Shown piece after piece: positions 41,461 to 49,463 of a DNA stretch of 64,000 nt; positions within the stretch are counted from its first letter, which is position 1; each line of letters opens with the position of its first letter. The stretch is from the NCBI RefSeq assembly GCF_000730165.1, contig NZ_CP022113.1, forward strand, positions 620,001 through 684,000. The letters run 5' to 3'. The position numbers and the translations under genes were made by a program. Below the pieces are notes generated by a model. The model was not told where the DNA came from, made no database searches, and saw only the letters and a program-made list of their open reading frames with translations. The stretch comes from Nitrospirillum viridazoti CBAmc (lineage in GTDB: Bacteria > Pseudomonadota > Alphaproteobacteria > Azospirillales > Azospirillaceae).

Positions 41461-41462
41461 CC

Positions 41463-41491
41463 TTGACGCCCAAAAAGGAAAGCCCTATCCA
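41463..41491 (+). promoter_or_regulatory. Sigma-70-like promoter of the amidase gene
   Basis: TTGACG (41463-41468), 17 bases, TATCCA (41486-41491). It lies exactly between the two TetR operators, with the expected start of transcription inside operator 2. Confidence 0.6.
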
Positions 41492-41495
41492 TTGA

Positions 41496-41515
41496 CCTAC
41501 CAAACGTTAGGTAGG
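41496..41515. promoter_or_regulatory. TetR operator 2
   Basis: CCTACCAAACGTTAGGTAGG, a 20-base near-perfect palindrome covering the predicted transcription start of the amidase, the classical place for repression. Confidence 0.7.
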
Positions 41516-41525
41516 ACATATCGAC

Positions 41526-42935
41526 ATGACATCCGACATCCTGTTTTCCGATGCCACCACGCTGGCCCAGCTGATCCGCAGCCGTGAGCTTTCACCGGTG
41601 GAGGTGGTGCAGGCGCACCTGGACCGCATCGCCGCCGTGGACCCCAAGGTCAACGCCATCGTCACCGTGGCCGCCGGGGCGCTGGACGCCGCCAAGGCGG
41701 CGGAGGCGGCGGTGATGAAAGGGGAGGAGCTGGGCCCGCTGCACGGCGTGCCCTTCACCGCCAAGGATTCCATCGACACCGCCGGCGTCGCGACCCAGCG
41801 CGGGTCGCCCATTTTCAAAGGCCGCGTGCCGGACACCGACGCCGTCAGCGTCGCGCGGCTGAAGGCCGCCGGGGGCATCCTGCTGGCCAAGACCAACCTG
41901 CCGGAGTTTTCGTACTCGATCGAATCCGACAACCTGCTGACCGGCCGGTCCAACAACCCCTGGAACCTGGACCGAACCCCCGGCGGGTCCAGCGGTGGTG
42001 AGTCCGCCGCCATCGCCGCCGGTATGTCACCCCTGGGCCTGGGCACCGACCTCGCTATCTCCGTCCGGGGGCCGGCGGCGCAGACCGGCATCATCGGCCT
42101 CAAGGCCACCCATGGCCGCGTACCCATGACAGGCATCTGGCCCCGGGCGCCGCGCCGTTTCTGGCATGTGGGCCCAATGGCGCGCAGCGTGCGTGATGTC
42201 GCCCTGGCCTATTCGCTGCTGGCCGGCGCGGACGGCGCCGACGCCTTTTCGAGCATCACGGGCCCCGTCGACACCGGCATCGGCGCAGCCTCCATCCGGC
42301 CGCTGCGGGTGGGCTGGCTGGTGGAGCCGGGTTTCGGGCCCATTGACGCAGAGGTGGCTGCGACCGTGCAGGCGGCGGCCGAAGCGCTGAAAGGCAGCGG
42401 CTGCGTCGTGGAGCCGGTGCGCATCCCGGCGCTGGAACGCGACTTCGCCCTGGACGTGTTCATGCGCCTGCACATCATGGAGATGAAGCCGGCCTTCGTG
42501 GAGGCCACTGCCGGCCAGCCAGCGGAGAACCTGTTCCACATCGCCCGGGGCATGCTGGCGGCGCCTGAGACATCCATGTCGGACTTTATCGAGGCGGAAC
42601 AGGCGGCGGAGCGGTTGAAGGACGGCTTCGCCGACTATTTCAGCCGTTATGATGCCCTGTTGTGCCCGGTGCTGCCGCTTCCGGCCCACGGCCACGGCGC
42701 CACGGAGGTCACGATCAACGGCCAGACGGTGAGCGCGCTGAACGTCATGGCCGCCACCTCACCGTTGAACGTGACCGGCTTGCCCGGCCTGTCCTTGCGC
42801 TTCGGCACCAGCCGGGACGGCCTGCCCATCAGCGTACAGCTGGTGTCCAGCTGGATGGCGGAATCGACCATCCTGCATCTGGCGTCACTACTGGAGGGGG
42901 TGAGCCCCGTGCGTGGCCTTCACCCGAACCTCTAA
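41526..42935 (+). CDS. Amidase signature family hydrolase
   Basis: A 469-residue amidase signature protein (PF01425). The Ser-cisSer-Lys triad is complete: K80 in GVPFTAKDSI, cis-Ser S155 in TPGGSSGGES, and nucleophile S179 in GTDLAISVRGPAAQTGIIGLKAT. The block GTDLAISVR differs from the usual GTDxGGSxR by two residues before the nucleophile. It hydrolyses an amide, but substrates in this family range from simple amides to amino-acid derivatives, and no subgroup can be assigned. It is controlled by the divergent TetR gene through a double-operator promoter and converges with the small HTH gene. Confidence 0.88.
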   Translation: MTSDILFSDATTLAQLIRSRELSPVEVVQAHLDRIAAVDPKVNAIVTVAAGALDAAKAAEAAVMKGEELGPLHGVPFTAKDSIDTAGVATQRGSPIFKGRVPDTDAVSVARLKAAGGILLAKTNLPEFSYSIESDNLLTGRSNNPWNLDRTPGGSSGGESAAIAAGMSPLGLGTDLAISVRGPAAQTGIIGLKATHGRVPMTGIWPRAPRRFWHVGPMARSVRDVALAYSLLAGADGADAFSSITGPVDTGIGAASIRPLRVGWLVEPGFGPIDAEVAATVQAAAEALKGSGCVVEPVRIPALERDFALDVFMRLHIMEMKPAFVEATAGQPAENLFHIARGMLAAPETSMSDFIEAEQAAERLKDGFADYFSRYDALLCPVLPLPAHGHGATEVTINGQTVSALNVMAATSPLNVTGLPGLSLRFGTSRDGLPISVQLVSSWMAESTILHLASLLEGVSPVRGLHPNL

Positions 42936-42962
42936 CCACCACGCGCCGCGGCATCGACGCCT

Positions 42963-43274
42963 CTAACCGGCGGAGGTGCCGCGGCGGCCGCGCCAGGGGA
43001 AACGGGGCTCCACCACCGCCGGCTCCGTCCGGCGGGTGCGGGTGATGGCCACCAAGTCGCGCCCCGCCAGATGACGCAGGGCATCCTGCACCGCGCGCTT
43101 GGACAAACCGGTACGCTCCGCCAGTTCGGCATGGCTCAGCATGGTGCGGCCGTTCACCGCGTCCGCCACCAGCGCCAGATAGACCAGGTAGGCGGACGGG
43201 CGGTGATCGTGCCCCACTAGGTCACGCATCAGCGTATCCAAGACGTAGCGGTCGATTTCTGCCTTGGCAATCAT
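42963..43274 (-). CDS. Small winged-helix transcriptional regulator
   Basis: A 103-residue protein: YLVYLALVADAVNGRTMLSHAELAERTGLSKRAVQDALRHLAGRDLVAITRTRRTEPAVVEPRFPW, a clear winged helix-turn-helix of the kind that covers nearly the whole protein, with no ligand domain. The start codon (43274) lies inside a perfect 26-base palindrome (43267-43292), so the protein very likely represses itself and the divergent VOC gene. The inducing signal is unknown; dimerisation may involve the N-terminal helix. Confidence 0.8.
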   Translation of the reverse strand: MIAKAEIDRYVLDTLMRDLVGHDHRPSAYLVYLALVADAVNGRTMLSHAELAERTGLSKRAVQDALRHLAGRDLVAITRTRRTEPAVVEPRFPWRGRRGTSAG

Positions 43275-43292
43275 TGCTATAGCAATGATTGC
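43267..43292. promoter_or_regulatory. Perfect 26-base palindrome over the HTH gene start
   Basis: Bases 43267-43279 are the exact reverse complement of 43280-43292, with core ATTGCTATAGCAAT. It covers the first codons of the HTH gene and faces the VOC gene, an operator geometry that would block both. Confidence 0.75.
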
Positions 43293-43360
43293 TTATCTAC
43301 CGACCGTCAAGGATCCCATGCTAGTCGTGGACAACCCAAGAAAACTGGGAGACAGCGGGT

Positions 43361-43723
43361 ATGATCAGGCACCTCAAATTCGTCGGCATTCCCACCAGAG
43401 ACCAGGACCAAGCGCTGGCATTCTGGACGGAAAAAATGGGTTTCAAGGTCGCAACCGACCAGCCCATGGGCAATCAGCGCTGGATCGAGTTGACCATCCC
43501 CGGCGCCCAGACCGGCGTGGTGCTGTTCACCCCGCCAGGCCAAGAAGACAGGGTAGGCACGTTCTTCAACGGCAGCTTTCACTGCGATGACCTGGAGTAC
43601 ACCTTTGCCAAGCTCAGCGAGCGGGGCGTGGTCTTCGTTTCCGGCATCGAGAAGCAGCCCTGGGGCAGTTACGCCCGCTTCCAGGATCCGGACGGCAACA
43701 CTTTCGTGCTGTCCAGCCGGTGA
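43361..43723 (+). CDS. VOC (glyoxalase/bleomycin-resistance) family protein
   Basis: A 120-residue, single-module VOC protein: MIRHLKFVGIPTRDQDQALAFWTEKMGFKV, then RWIELTIPGAQTGVVLFTP and the C-terminal FQDPDGNTFVLSS, which carries the usual DPDGN turn. His4 and the central Glu in WIEL are possible metal ligands. Small VOC proteins act as dioxygenase-like, isomerase or drug-binding proteins; no activity can be assigned. It is divergent from the small HTH regulator, whose operator lies between them, so its expression is probably induced by a small molecule. Confidence 0.85.
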   Translation: MIRHLKFVGIPTRDQDQALAFWTEKMGFKVATDQPMGNQRWIELTIPGAQTGVVLFTPPGQEDRVGTFFNGSFHCDDLEYTFAKLSERGVVFVSGIEKQPWGSYARFQDPDGNTFVLSSR

Positions 43724-43774
43724 ACCCGGCGGGCGTCCCGTTCGGCCGGTAGGAAGCGGGCGCCACCGCTTCGC

Positions 43775-44806
43775 TTAGGCCGCCGCGCGCTCGGCAGCCG
43801 GGCGGCGGCGCAGGTCCGCCTTCTGAATGGCCGGCGGGTCATACATCGCGGTCAGCGCGCCCAGGTCGGTGCCGGGTGGCACGATGGCGTCGATGCGGTC
43901 CAGCATCTCGTCCGACAGCGACACCTCGGCCCCGGCCAGCAGGTCGTCGAACTGCTCCGGGGTACGCGGCCCCAGGATGGCGGCGGTCACGCCCCGGTGC
44001 GCAATGGCGAAGGCCATGGCCAGGTGGGTCAGGGACAGGCCCGCCTCCTCCGCCACGCCCATCAGCTGCTCCACCGCGTCCAGCCGGCGCTCATCCGCCA
44101 TCTGCTTGGGGAAACGGCGGGCGCGCAGGCTGTCGGGCATGGCCTGGCCCTTGCGGTAGCGGCCGGTCAGCATGCCCATGGCCAGCGGGCTCCACACCAT
44201 GGCGCCCATGCCGTACCGCTCGCACACCGGCAGCACCTCACGCTCGATGCCGCGGTTCAGGATGGAATAGGGCGGCTGTTCGGCGCGGAAACGGGCCAGG
44301 CCCCGCCGCTCCGCCACCCATTGCGCCTCCACGATGTCCGACGCCGGGAAGGTGGAGGTGCCGATGGCCCGCACCTTGCCCGCGCGCATCAGGTCGGTCA
44401 GGACGGACAGCGTCTCCTCGATATCCGTGTCGGGGGCGGGCCGGTGGATGAGGTAGAGGTCGACGTGGTCGGTCCCCAGCCGGCGCAGCGAATCCTCCAG
44501 CGCGCGGGTGATCCAGCGGCGGGAATTGCCTTGCTGGTTGGGATCCTCACCCATGGGCAGATGAGCCTTGGTGGTCAGCACCACATGGTCGCGCCGGCCC
44601 TTCAGGGCCTTGCCCACGATCTCCTCGGACTCGCCCCGGCTATAGAAGTCGGCCGTGTCGATGAAGTTGATCCCGGCATCCAACGCCTTGTGGATGATGC
44701 GGGTAGCCTCGTCATGGTCGGGGTTGGCCATGGCGCCGAACATCATGGCGCCCAGGCAATAGGGGCTGACCTTCATGCCGGTGCGGCCCAGGGTGCGATA
44801 CTGCAT
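43775..44806 (-). CDS. Aldo/keto reductase
   Basis: A 343-residue (alpha/beta)8 NAD(P)H-dependent reductase. It begins MQYRTLGRTGMKVSPYCLGAM, has the catalytic Asp and Tyr in NFIDTADFYSRGESE, Lys in VVLTTKAHLP, and His in DLYLIHRPAPD; the cofactor end is TAAILGPRTPEQFDDLL. It resembles the YajO/YhdN-type group of general aldehyde reductases. ATG 44806 is chosen because GGAGAGGGCG precedes it; the frame continues open upstream only across the operators. Its promoter (TTGAAA at 44896-44891, 17-base spacer, TATATG at 44873-44868, minus strand) contains one operator in its spacer. Confidence 0.9.
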   Translation of the reverse strand: MQYRTLGRTGMKVSPYCLGAMMFGAMANPDHDEATRIIHKALDAGINFIDTADFYSRGESEEIVGKALKGRRDHVVLTTKAHLPMGEDPNQQGNSRRWITRALEDSLRRLGTDHVDLYLIHRPAPDTDIEETLSVLTDLMRAGKVRAIGTSTFPASDIVEAQWVAERRGLARFRAEQPPYSILNRGIEREVLPVCERYGMGAMVWSPLAMGMLTGRYRKGQAMPDSLRARRFPKQMADERRLDAVEQLMGVAEEAGLSLTHLAMAFAIAHRGVTAAILGPRTPEQFDDLLAGAEVSLSDEMLDRIDAIVPPGTDLGALTAMYDPPAIQKADLRRRPAAERAAA

Positions 44807-44848
44807 CGCCCTCTCCTTCTCTCTCGTGTCGATGGATGCTATAACAAG

Positions 44849-44863
44849 CGGAACAGCGTTCCG
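44849..44863. promoter_or_regulatory. TetR operator A before the aldo/keto reductase
   Basis: CGGAACAGCGTTCCG, a 15-base palindrome around a three-base centre, which covers the expected transcription start of the reductase gene. It is the exact reverse complement of operator B. Confidence 0.7.
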
Positions 44864-44867
44864 TTCA

Positions 44868-44896
44868 CATATACGGAACGCTGTTCCGTTTTTCAA
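44868..44896 (-). promoter_or_regulatory. Sigma-70-like promoter of the aldo/keto reductase
   Basis: On the minus strand TTGAAA (44896-44891), 17 bases, TATATG (44873-44868). The spacer holds operator B, so repressor and RNA polymerase would compete directly. Confidence 0.6.
44874..44888. promoter_or_regulatory. TetR operator B inside the reductase promoter spacer
   Basis: CGGAACGCTGTTCCG, reverse complement of operator A, 25 bases away centre to centre (about 2.5 helical turns). It ends 17 bases before the TetR start codon. Confidence 0.7.
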
Positions 44897-44904
44897 GCGA
44901 GGAT

Positions 44905-45525
44905 ATGGTGGGCGACACGGCGGGAGAGATCCGTCCTGAAGATGACGGCAAGCCGCGGCGGGTGCGCGCGGACGCGCAGCGCAATCTGGACGCCCTGCTG
45001 CGGGCGGCCATGGCGGCGTTCGCCACATCCGGCGTCGACGCCCCGGTGCGGGAAATCGCGGAGAAGGCCGGCGTGGGCATCGGCACCGTCTACCGCCACT
45101 TCCCCCAGCGGTCGGACCTGATCATCGCCGTCTTCCGGCAGGAGGTGGACGCCTGCGCCGACGCCGCCCCCGCCCTGGCGGCGGCTCATGACCCGGGTGA
45201 GGCGCTGAGCCGCTGGATGCGCCGGTACCTGGATTTCATCGCCGCCAAGCGCGGGCTGGCCGCCGCCCTGCATTCCGGCGACCCCGCCTATGAGGTCCTG
45301 CCCAGCTATTTCCAGAGGCGCCTGGTGCCGGCGCTACAGTCCCTGTTGGACGCAGCGGCGGCGGCGGGCGTGGTCCGCGCCGGCTTCGCCGCCACCGATC
45401 TTCTGCGGGCCGTCGCCGTGCTGGCCGCCCCGTCGCAGGAGTTGGGGCCGGAGCATGGGCGGCGCATGGTGGATCTGCTGCTGGACGGCCTGCGCTACGG
45501 CGCCGGCCCCTCCCCAGGCGCCTGA
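44905..45525 (+). CDS. TetR-family regulator, divergent from aldo/keto reductase
   Basis: A 206-residue TetR protein. The HTH lies in LLRAAMAAFATSGVDAPVREIAEKAGVGIGTVYRHFPQRSDLIIAVFRQE. The C-terminal domain is of the SbtR-like type, with a conserved LDFIAAKRGLAAALHSG segment. It is divergent from the aldo/keto reductase gene, and the 98-base gap carries two palindromes that are reverse complements of each other; it probably represses both genes and releases on binding an aldehyde or ketone-type compound. The ligand is an inference from the partner enzyme. Confidence 0.88.
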   Translation: MVGDTAGEIRPEDDGKPRRVRADAQRNLDALLRAAMAAFATSGVDAPVREIAEKAGVGIGTVYRHFPQRSDLIIAVFRQEVDACADAAPALAAAHDPGEALSRWMRRYLDFIAAKRGLAAALHSGDPAYEVLPSYFQRRLVPALQSLLDAAAAAGVVRAGFAATDLLRAVAVLAAPSQELGPEHGRRMVDLLLDGLRYGAGPSPGA

Positions 45526-45797
45526 TCCGCCTCAGGTTCCCAGCCGACCGGCCATTTCCTCCAGCGAGACGCGGGAGCGATACTAGGAAGGATAAACGCC
45601 ATGGCCCCGCTTCCTTCCCTCTTTTTTATTTAACTAATTTGTTTTATTAAACTGAATTCTCCTGTTTGGCGATAGGCCTTCGCTCTGGCCGCCCTTGAAC
45701 AGGCAGGACCGGATAGGACGCCGCTTGGCGTCCAACGTCCGTGACCAAAGAATAATGGTCCGGCCCGGCGGGGTCGACCTGGGAGGGAGGCCTTAAG
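45526..45797. other. Intergenic region before the GH2 gene
   Basis: No gene is seen. A block of low GC (about 45619-45662) includes AATTTGTTTTA (45636-45646), whose complement nearly matches the motif before the carboxylesterase at 39277. GGGAGGGAGG just before 45798 is the ribosome-binding site. Confidence 0.4.
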
Positions 45798-48700
45798 ATG
45801 CGGATGTCCAAAAACCATAGTCGCGCCCAAAAGACGGGCCGGGGCCTGCTGTGGACCGCCCTGATGCTGTCGGCCGCCTGGACGGCTCCCTTGGACGCGA
45901 TGGCGGCTCCGATGGCCAGCGACGGTGTCTATGGCCCCTTCAATGCCGCCTTCCTGGCCGGCGGTGATGGACTGACCAAGCCCCTGCGCGGCGTGACCCT
46001 GCCCGCCACCGGCCCCTGGACCCTGTCCACCTGGTTCCAGGCCGATGAGGTGGCCGGCGGCATCGTGCTGCTGGCCGGCGTGGGCGACCCGGCCCAAGGC
46101 CGTTACCTGGCGCTGAAGGACGACCGCCTCGCCTTGCGCACCGGTTCCGGTGAAACCATCAGCGGCGGGTCGGCCGTGAAGGCCGGCACGTGGCACCACG
46201 CCCTGGCCAGTTTCGACGGCAAGACCGCCCGCCTGTATCTGGATGGCGCCGAGGTGGCGCACGGCACCCCCGCAGAGATCACTGTCACCCCGGTGGTGGG
46301 CCTGGCGCCGCGCCTGGGTGGCGCCTTCGCCGGCCGCATCGTCGGTTTCACCGTCGCCCCCCAAGCGCTGGGCCCGGCGGAGGCCAAGGCCGCCGCCCAG
46401 GGCAAGCCCGCCGCCGACCTGATCAATTTCGAGGCCGCCAGCCCGACCTGGCCGGTGCAAGTCAGGCAGATGATGGGCCAGGTAACGCCGCAGGATCCGT
46501 GGACCCTGCCCAAGAGCACCGCCCCGTTTTCCAAGCCCGTGGCGAAACCTCTTCCCACCGGCCCGGCGTTGAAGCCCGATGGCGCCGACAATTGGACCGT
46601 GGGCGGCTGGCGCCTGGCGGAGGCACCCAAGGTGCAGGGCGACGGCGCCCGCATCTCCCAGCCGGGGTTCGACACCGCGTCCTGGTATGTGGCGACGGTG
46701 CCCGGCACGGTGCTGACCACCCTGGTCGACCGCGGCGTCTACCCCGACCCGGATTACGGCCTGGACAACCTGGCCATCCCGGAAAGCCTGAACAGGCAGG
46801 ATTACTGGTACCGGACGGAGTTCGACGCCCCCGCCGACCTGCAGGGCCGCCATCCGCTGCTGACCTTCAAGGGCATCAACTACGCCGCCGAGGTGTGGCT
46901 GAACGGCGAACGGCTGGGCAGCGTGCGCGGCGCCTTCATCCGGGGGCAGTTCGACGTCACCGGTCCTCTGCGCCCGGGCCAGAAGAACGTGCTGGCGGTC
47001 AAGATCACCCCGCCGCCCCATCCCGGCCTGCCGCATGAGCAGTCGATCGCGGCCGGCGTGGGCGAGAACGGCGGCATGCAGGCGCTGGACGGCCCCACCT
47101 TCATCGCCAGCGAGGGCTGGGACTGGATCCCCGCCGTCCGCGACCGCAACACCGGCCTGTGGCAGGACGTGACCCTGACCGCCACCGGCGCGGTGCGCAT
47201 CGGCGACAGCCAGGTGGTGACCAAGCTGCCCCTGCCTGATACCAGCAAGGCGGACATCACCATCACCGTGCCGGTGGAAAACCTGACCGGCCAGCCGGTG
47301 CAGGCCGAGATCCGCGCCGCCTTCGACGACGTAACCGTCGCCAAGACCGTGACCCTGGCGCCGGGTGCCGGCAGCGTCACCCTCACGCCCGCTGAATTCC
47401 CACAGCTGAGGGTCAAGAACCCCACGCTGTGGTGGCCCAACGGCCTGGGCGATCCCGCCCTGCACAACCTGACCCTGACGGCCGCCGTCGGTGGGGCCCA
47501 GGGGAATATGAAGTCGGATGAAAAGCACACCCGCTTCGGCATTCGCGAGGTCAGCTATGAGCTGTCGCTGATGGACAGCGGTGGCCACCTGCGCCGGGTG
47601 GAGGTGGACCCCACGGCCGCCTTCCAGCGGGGCGAGCGCGTGGTCGACGGCAGCCACACCGGCATCCACAAGATCGCCGGCGGCTGGGTTTCCTCCTTGG
47701 TTCCGGGGGCGGAGAAATCCCCGGCGGTGAAACCGCTGGAGGATGCCAGCCTGGCCCCCTACCTGATCCTGAAGGTCAACGGCGTGCGCGTGCCGGCGCG
47801 CGGCGGCAGCTGGGGCACCGACGACTGGCGCAAGCGCGTGTCACGCGACCGGCTGGAGCCGTTCTTCCGCCTGCACCGCGAGGCCCACGTCAACATCATC
47901 CGCAACTGGGTGGGCCAGAATACCGAGGACGTGTTCTTCGACCTGGCCGACGAATATGGCCTGATGGTGCTGAATGATTTCTGGGAAAGCACCCAGGACT
48001 ACAACATCGAAGCCCAGGACGTGCCCCTGTTCCTGGACAACGCCGCCGACGTCATCCGCCGCTATCGCAACCACCCGTCCATCGTGCTGTGGTTCGGCCG
48101 TAACGAGGGCGTGCCGCAGCCGGTGCTGAACGAAGGGCTGGAAAGCCTGATCGCCACCCTGGACGGCACCCGCTATTACAGCGGTAGCTCCAATCGCGTG
48201 AATCTGCAGGACAGCGGCCCCTACGACTATCGCGACCCGTCGCAGTACTTCACAAAGCTGTCCCGCGGCTTCGCGGTGGAGGTGGGCACGCCCAGCTTCC
48301 CCACGCTGGAGGCGTTCGAGGCCGCCGTGCCCGCCGCCGACCGCTGGCCGGTCAGCGACACCTGGGCCTATCACGACTGGCACCAGACCGGGAACGGCGA
48401 CACCCACGGCTTCATGGCCGCCATGGACCGCAAGCTGGGGGCGGCCACCAGCCTGGCCGACTTCGAGCGCAAGGCCCAGCTGATGAACTATGAAAGCCAC
48501 AGGGCCATCTTCGAGGGCATGAATGCCGGCCTGTGGACGGTGAACAGCGGCCGCCTGCTGTGGATGACCCAGCCGGCCTGGCCCAGCACCAACTGGCAGA
48601 TCATGAGCCACGACTACGACACCCATGGCGCCTTCTACGGCGTGCAGAAGGCGGCGGAGCCCCTGCACGTGCAGCTGAACGCGCCGGACGACGGGATCAG

Positions 48701-49274
48701 CGTGGTCAACAATACCCGTGAGGCTAAGAAGGGCCTGACCATCCGGTCCCGCGTGCTGACCGTGGCGGGTCAGGTCATCAGCGACCAGACGCAGAAGGTC
48801 GATGCCCCGGCCGACGCCGCCACGCCTGCGCGGAAGCTGGACCTGGCCGGCGCCATCCAGGCCAATGGCCTGGTTCTGGTGGAACTGGAGCTGTCGGACG
48901 CCACCGGCACGCTGTCGCAGAACGTCTACTGGCGTGGGACTGACGAGGCCGCCACCCGTCGCCTGAACGACCTGGCGCCGCAGCCCGTGACCCTGGCCAC
49001 GCGCACGGAACGGGCAGGTGATGAGGTCAAGGTGCACGTGACCTTGACCAACACCGGCACCGCCGCGTCCCTGATGAACAAGCTGACCCTGCAGAACGCC
49101 GACGGCAGCCGCCTGCTGCCGGCCTATGCCAGCGACAACTACGTCTCCCTCCTGCCAGGCGACCGGCGCGAGGTCACCATCGCCTACCCCGCCGCCCTGG
49201 CCCAGGGTCAGCCCAAGGTGGGCTTACGCGGTTGGAACACCCAGCCGGCCACGGCGGCTGTCACCGTGCCCTGA
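45798..49274 (+). CDS. Secreted GH2 glycosidase with N-terminal LamG-like domain
   Basis: A 1158-residue exported protein. After the signal peptide (LLWTALMLSAAWTAPLDAMAA) a LamG/concanavalin-like domain (about 45-205) is visible: GPWTLSTWFQAD, GTWHHALASFDGKTARLYLDG. The GH2 sugar-binding domain follows (YWYRTEFDAPADLQG...LTFKGINYAAEVWLNGERLG), then immunoglobulin-like domains and the barrel with R.GGSWG.DD, acid/base Glu in VLWFGRNEGVP and nucleophile Glu in FAVEVGTPSFP. The layout resembles beta-mannosidase/exo-beta-glucosaminidase relatives; the NE pair differs from the Asp used by CsxA-type glucosaminidases, so mannoside or another beta-glycoside is more likely. It stands alone, without receptor or regulator nearby. 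Confidence 0.85.
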   Translation: MRMSKNHSRAQKTGRGLLWTALMLSAAWTAPLDAMAAPMASDGVYGPFNAAFLAGGDGLTKPLRGVTLPATGPWTLSTWFQADEVAGGIVLLAGVGDPAQGRYLALKDDRLALRTGSGETISGGSAVKAGTWHHALASFDGKTARLYLDGAEVAHGTPAEITVTPVVGLAPRLGGAFAGRIVGFTVAPQALGPAEAKAAAQGKPAADLINFEAASPTWPVQVRQMMGQVTPQDPWTLPKSTAPFSKPVAKPLPTGPALKPDGADNWTVGGWRLAEAPKVQGDGARISQPGFDTASWYVATVPGTVLTTLVDRGVYPDPDYGLDNLAIPESLNRQDYWYRTEFDAPADLQGRHPLLTFKGINYAAEVWLNGERLGSVRGAFIRGQFDVTGPLRPGQKNVLAVKITPPPHPGLPHEQSIAAGVGENGGMQALDGPTFIASEGWDWIPAVRDRNTGLWQDVTLTATGAVRIGDSQVVTKLPLPDTSKADITITVPVENLTGQPVQAEIRAAFDDVTVAKTVTLAPGAGSVTLTPAEFPQLRVKNPTLWWPNGLGDPALHNLTLTAAVGGAQGNMKSDEKHTRFGIREVSYELSLMDSGGHLRRVEVDPTAAFQRGERVVDGSHTGIHKIAGGWVSSLVPGAEKSPAVKPLEDASLAPYLILKVNGVRVPARGGSWGTDDWRKRVSRDRLEPFFRLHREAHVNIIRNWVGQNTEDVFFDLADEYGLMVLNDFWESTQDYNIEAQDVPLFLDNAADVIRRYRNHPSIVLWFGRNEGVPQPVLNEGLESLIATLDGTRYYSGSSNRVNLQDSGPYDYRDPSQYFTKLSRGFAVEVGTPSFPTLEAFEAAVPAADRWPVSDTWAYHDWHQTGNGDTHGFMAAMDRKLGAATSLADFERKAQLMNYESHRAIFEGMNAGLWTVNSGRLLWMTQPAWPSTNWQIMSHDYDTHGAFYGVQKAAEPLHVQLNAPDDGISVVNNTREAKKGLTIRSRVLTVAGQVISDQTQKVDAPADAATPARKLDLAGAIQANGLVLVELELSDATGTLSQNVYWRGTDEAATRRLNDLAPQPVTLATRTERAGDEVKVHVTLTNTGTAASLMNKLTLQNADGSRLLPAYASDNYVSLLPGDRREVTIAYPAALAQGQPKVGLRGWNTQPATAAVTVP

Positions 49275-49286
49275 CGCCTGCGGGTC

Positions 49287-49311
49287 GTCCCCGTTCCTAT
49301 TTGGGAATGGG
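49287..49311 (+). terminator. Hairpin after the GH2 gene
   Basis: CCCCGTTCC and GGAATGGGG pair (one G-T) around a short loop, within 40 bases of the GH2 stop. No T run follows, so it is only a weak terminator candidate. Confidence 0.35.
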
Positions 49312-49349
49312 GGCGCCTGTTGTGCGTATCCCCTCCGGCGCCAGCCCCC

Positions 49350-49363
49350 TTGACCTGGGTCAA
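49350..49363. promoter_or_regulatory. FNR/FixK-type box before usp gene 1
   Basis: TTGACCTGGGTCAA is a perfect palindrome of the CRP/FNR low-oxygen class (TTGA-N6-TCAA). Its centre lies 107 bases before the Usp start. Confidence 0.65.
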
Positions 49364-49463
49364 TGCGGCGCCGGCCCCGCATGACAGACTGCGACCAGAG
49401 CTGGCGACCCGGCATCGTGCCACGGCACGGACAGGCCGCTCCCCTGTGACGAGGGCGGGTGTC

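Noticed and set aside
43264-43279. Sigma-54 promoter (TTGGCA...TTGCTA) before the VOC gene
   Set aside because: The GG and GC elements are 10 bases apart rather than 12, and the match is produced by the palindrome itself.
49233-49258. EcfG-like promoter (GGAAC-N16-CGGCT) for Usp 1 inside the end of the GH2 gene
   Set aside because: The -10 is mismatched, it lies in coding sequence 200 bases from the start, and the FNR box gives a better explanation.
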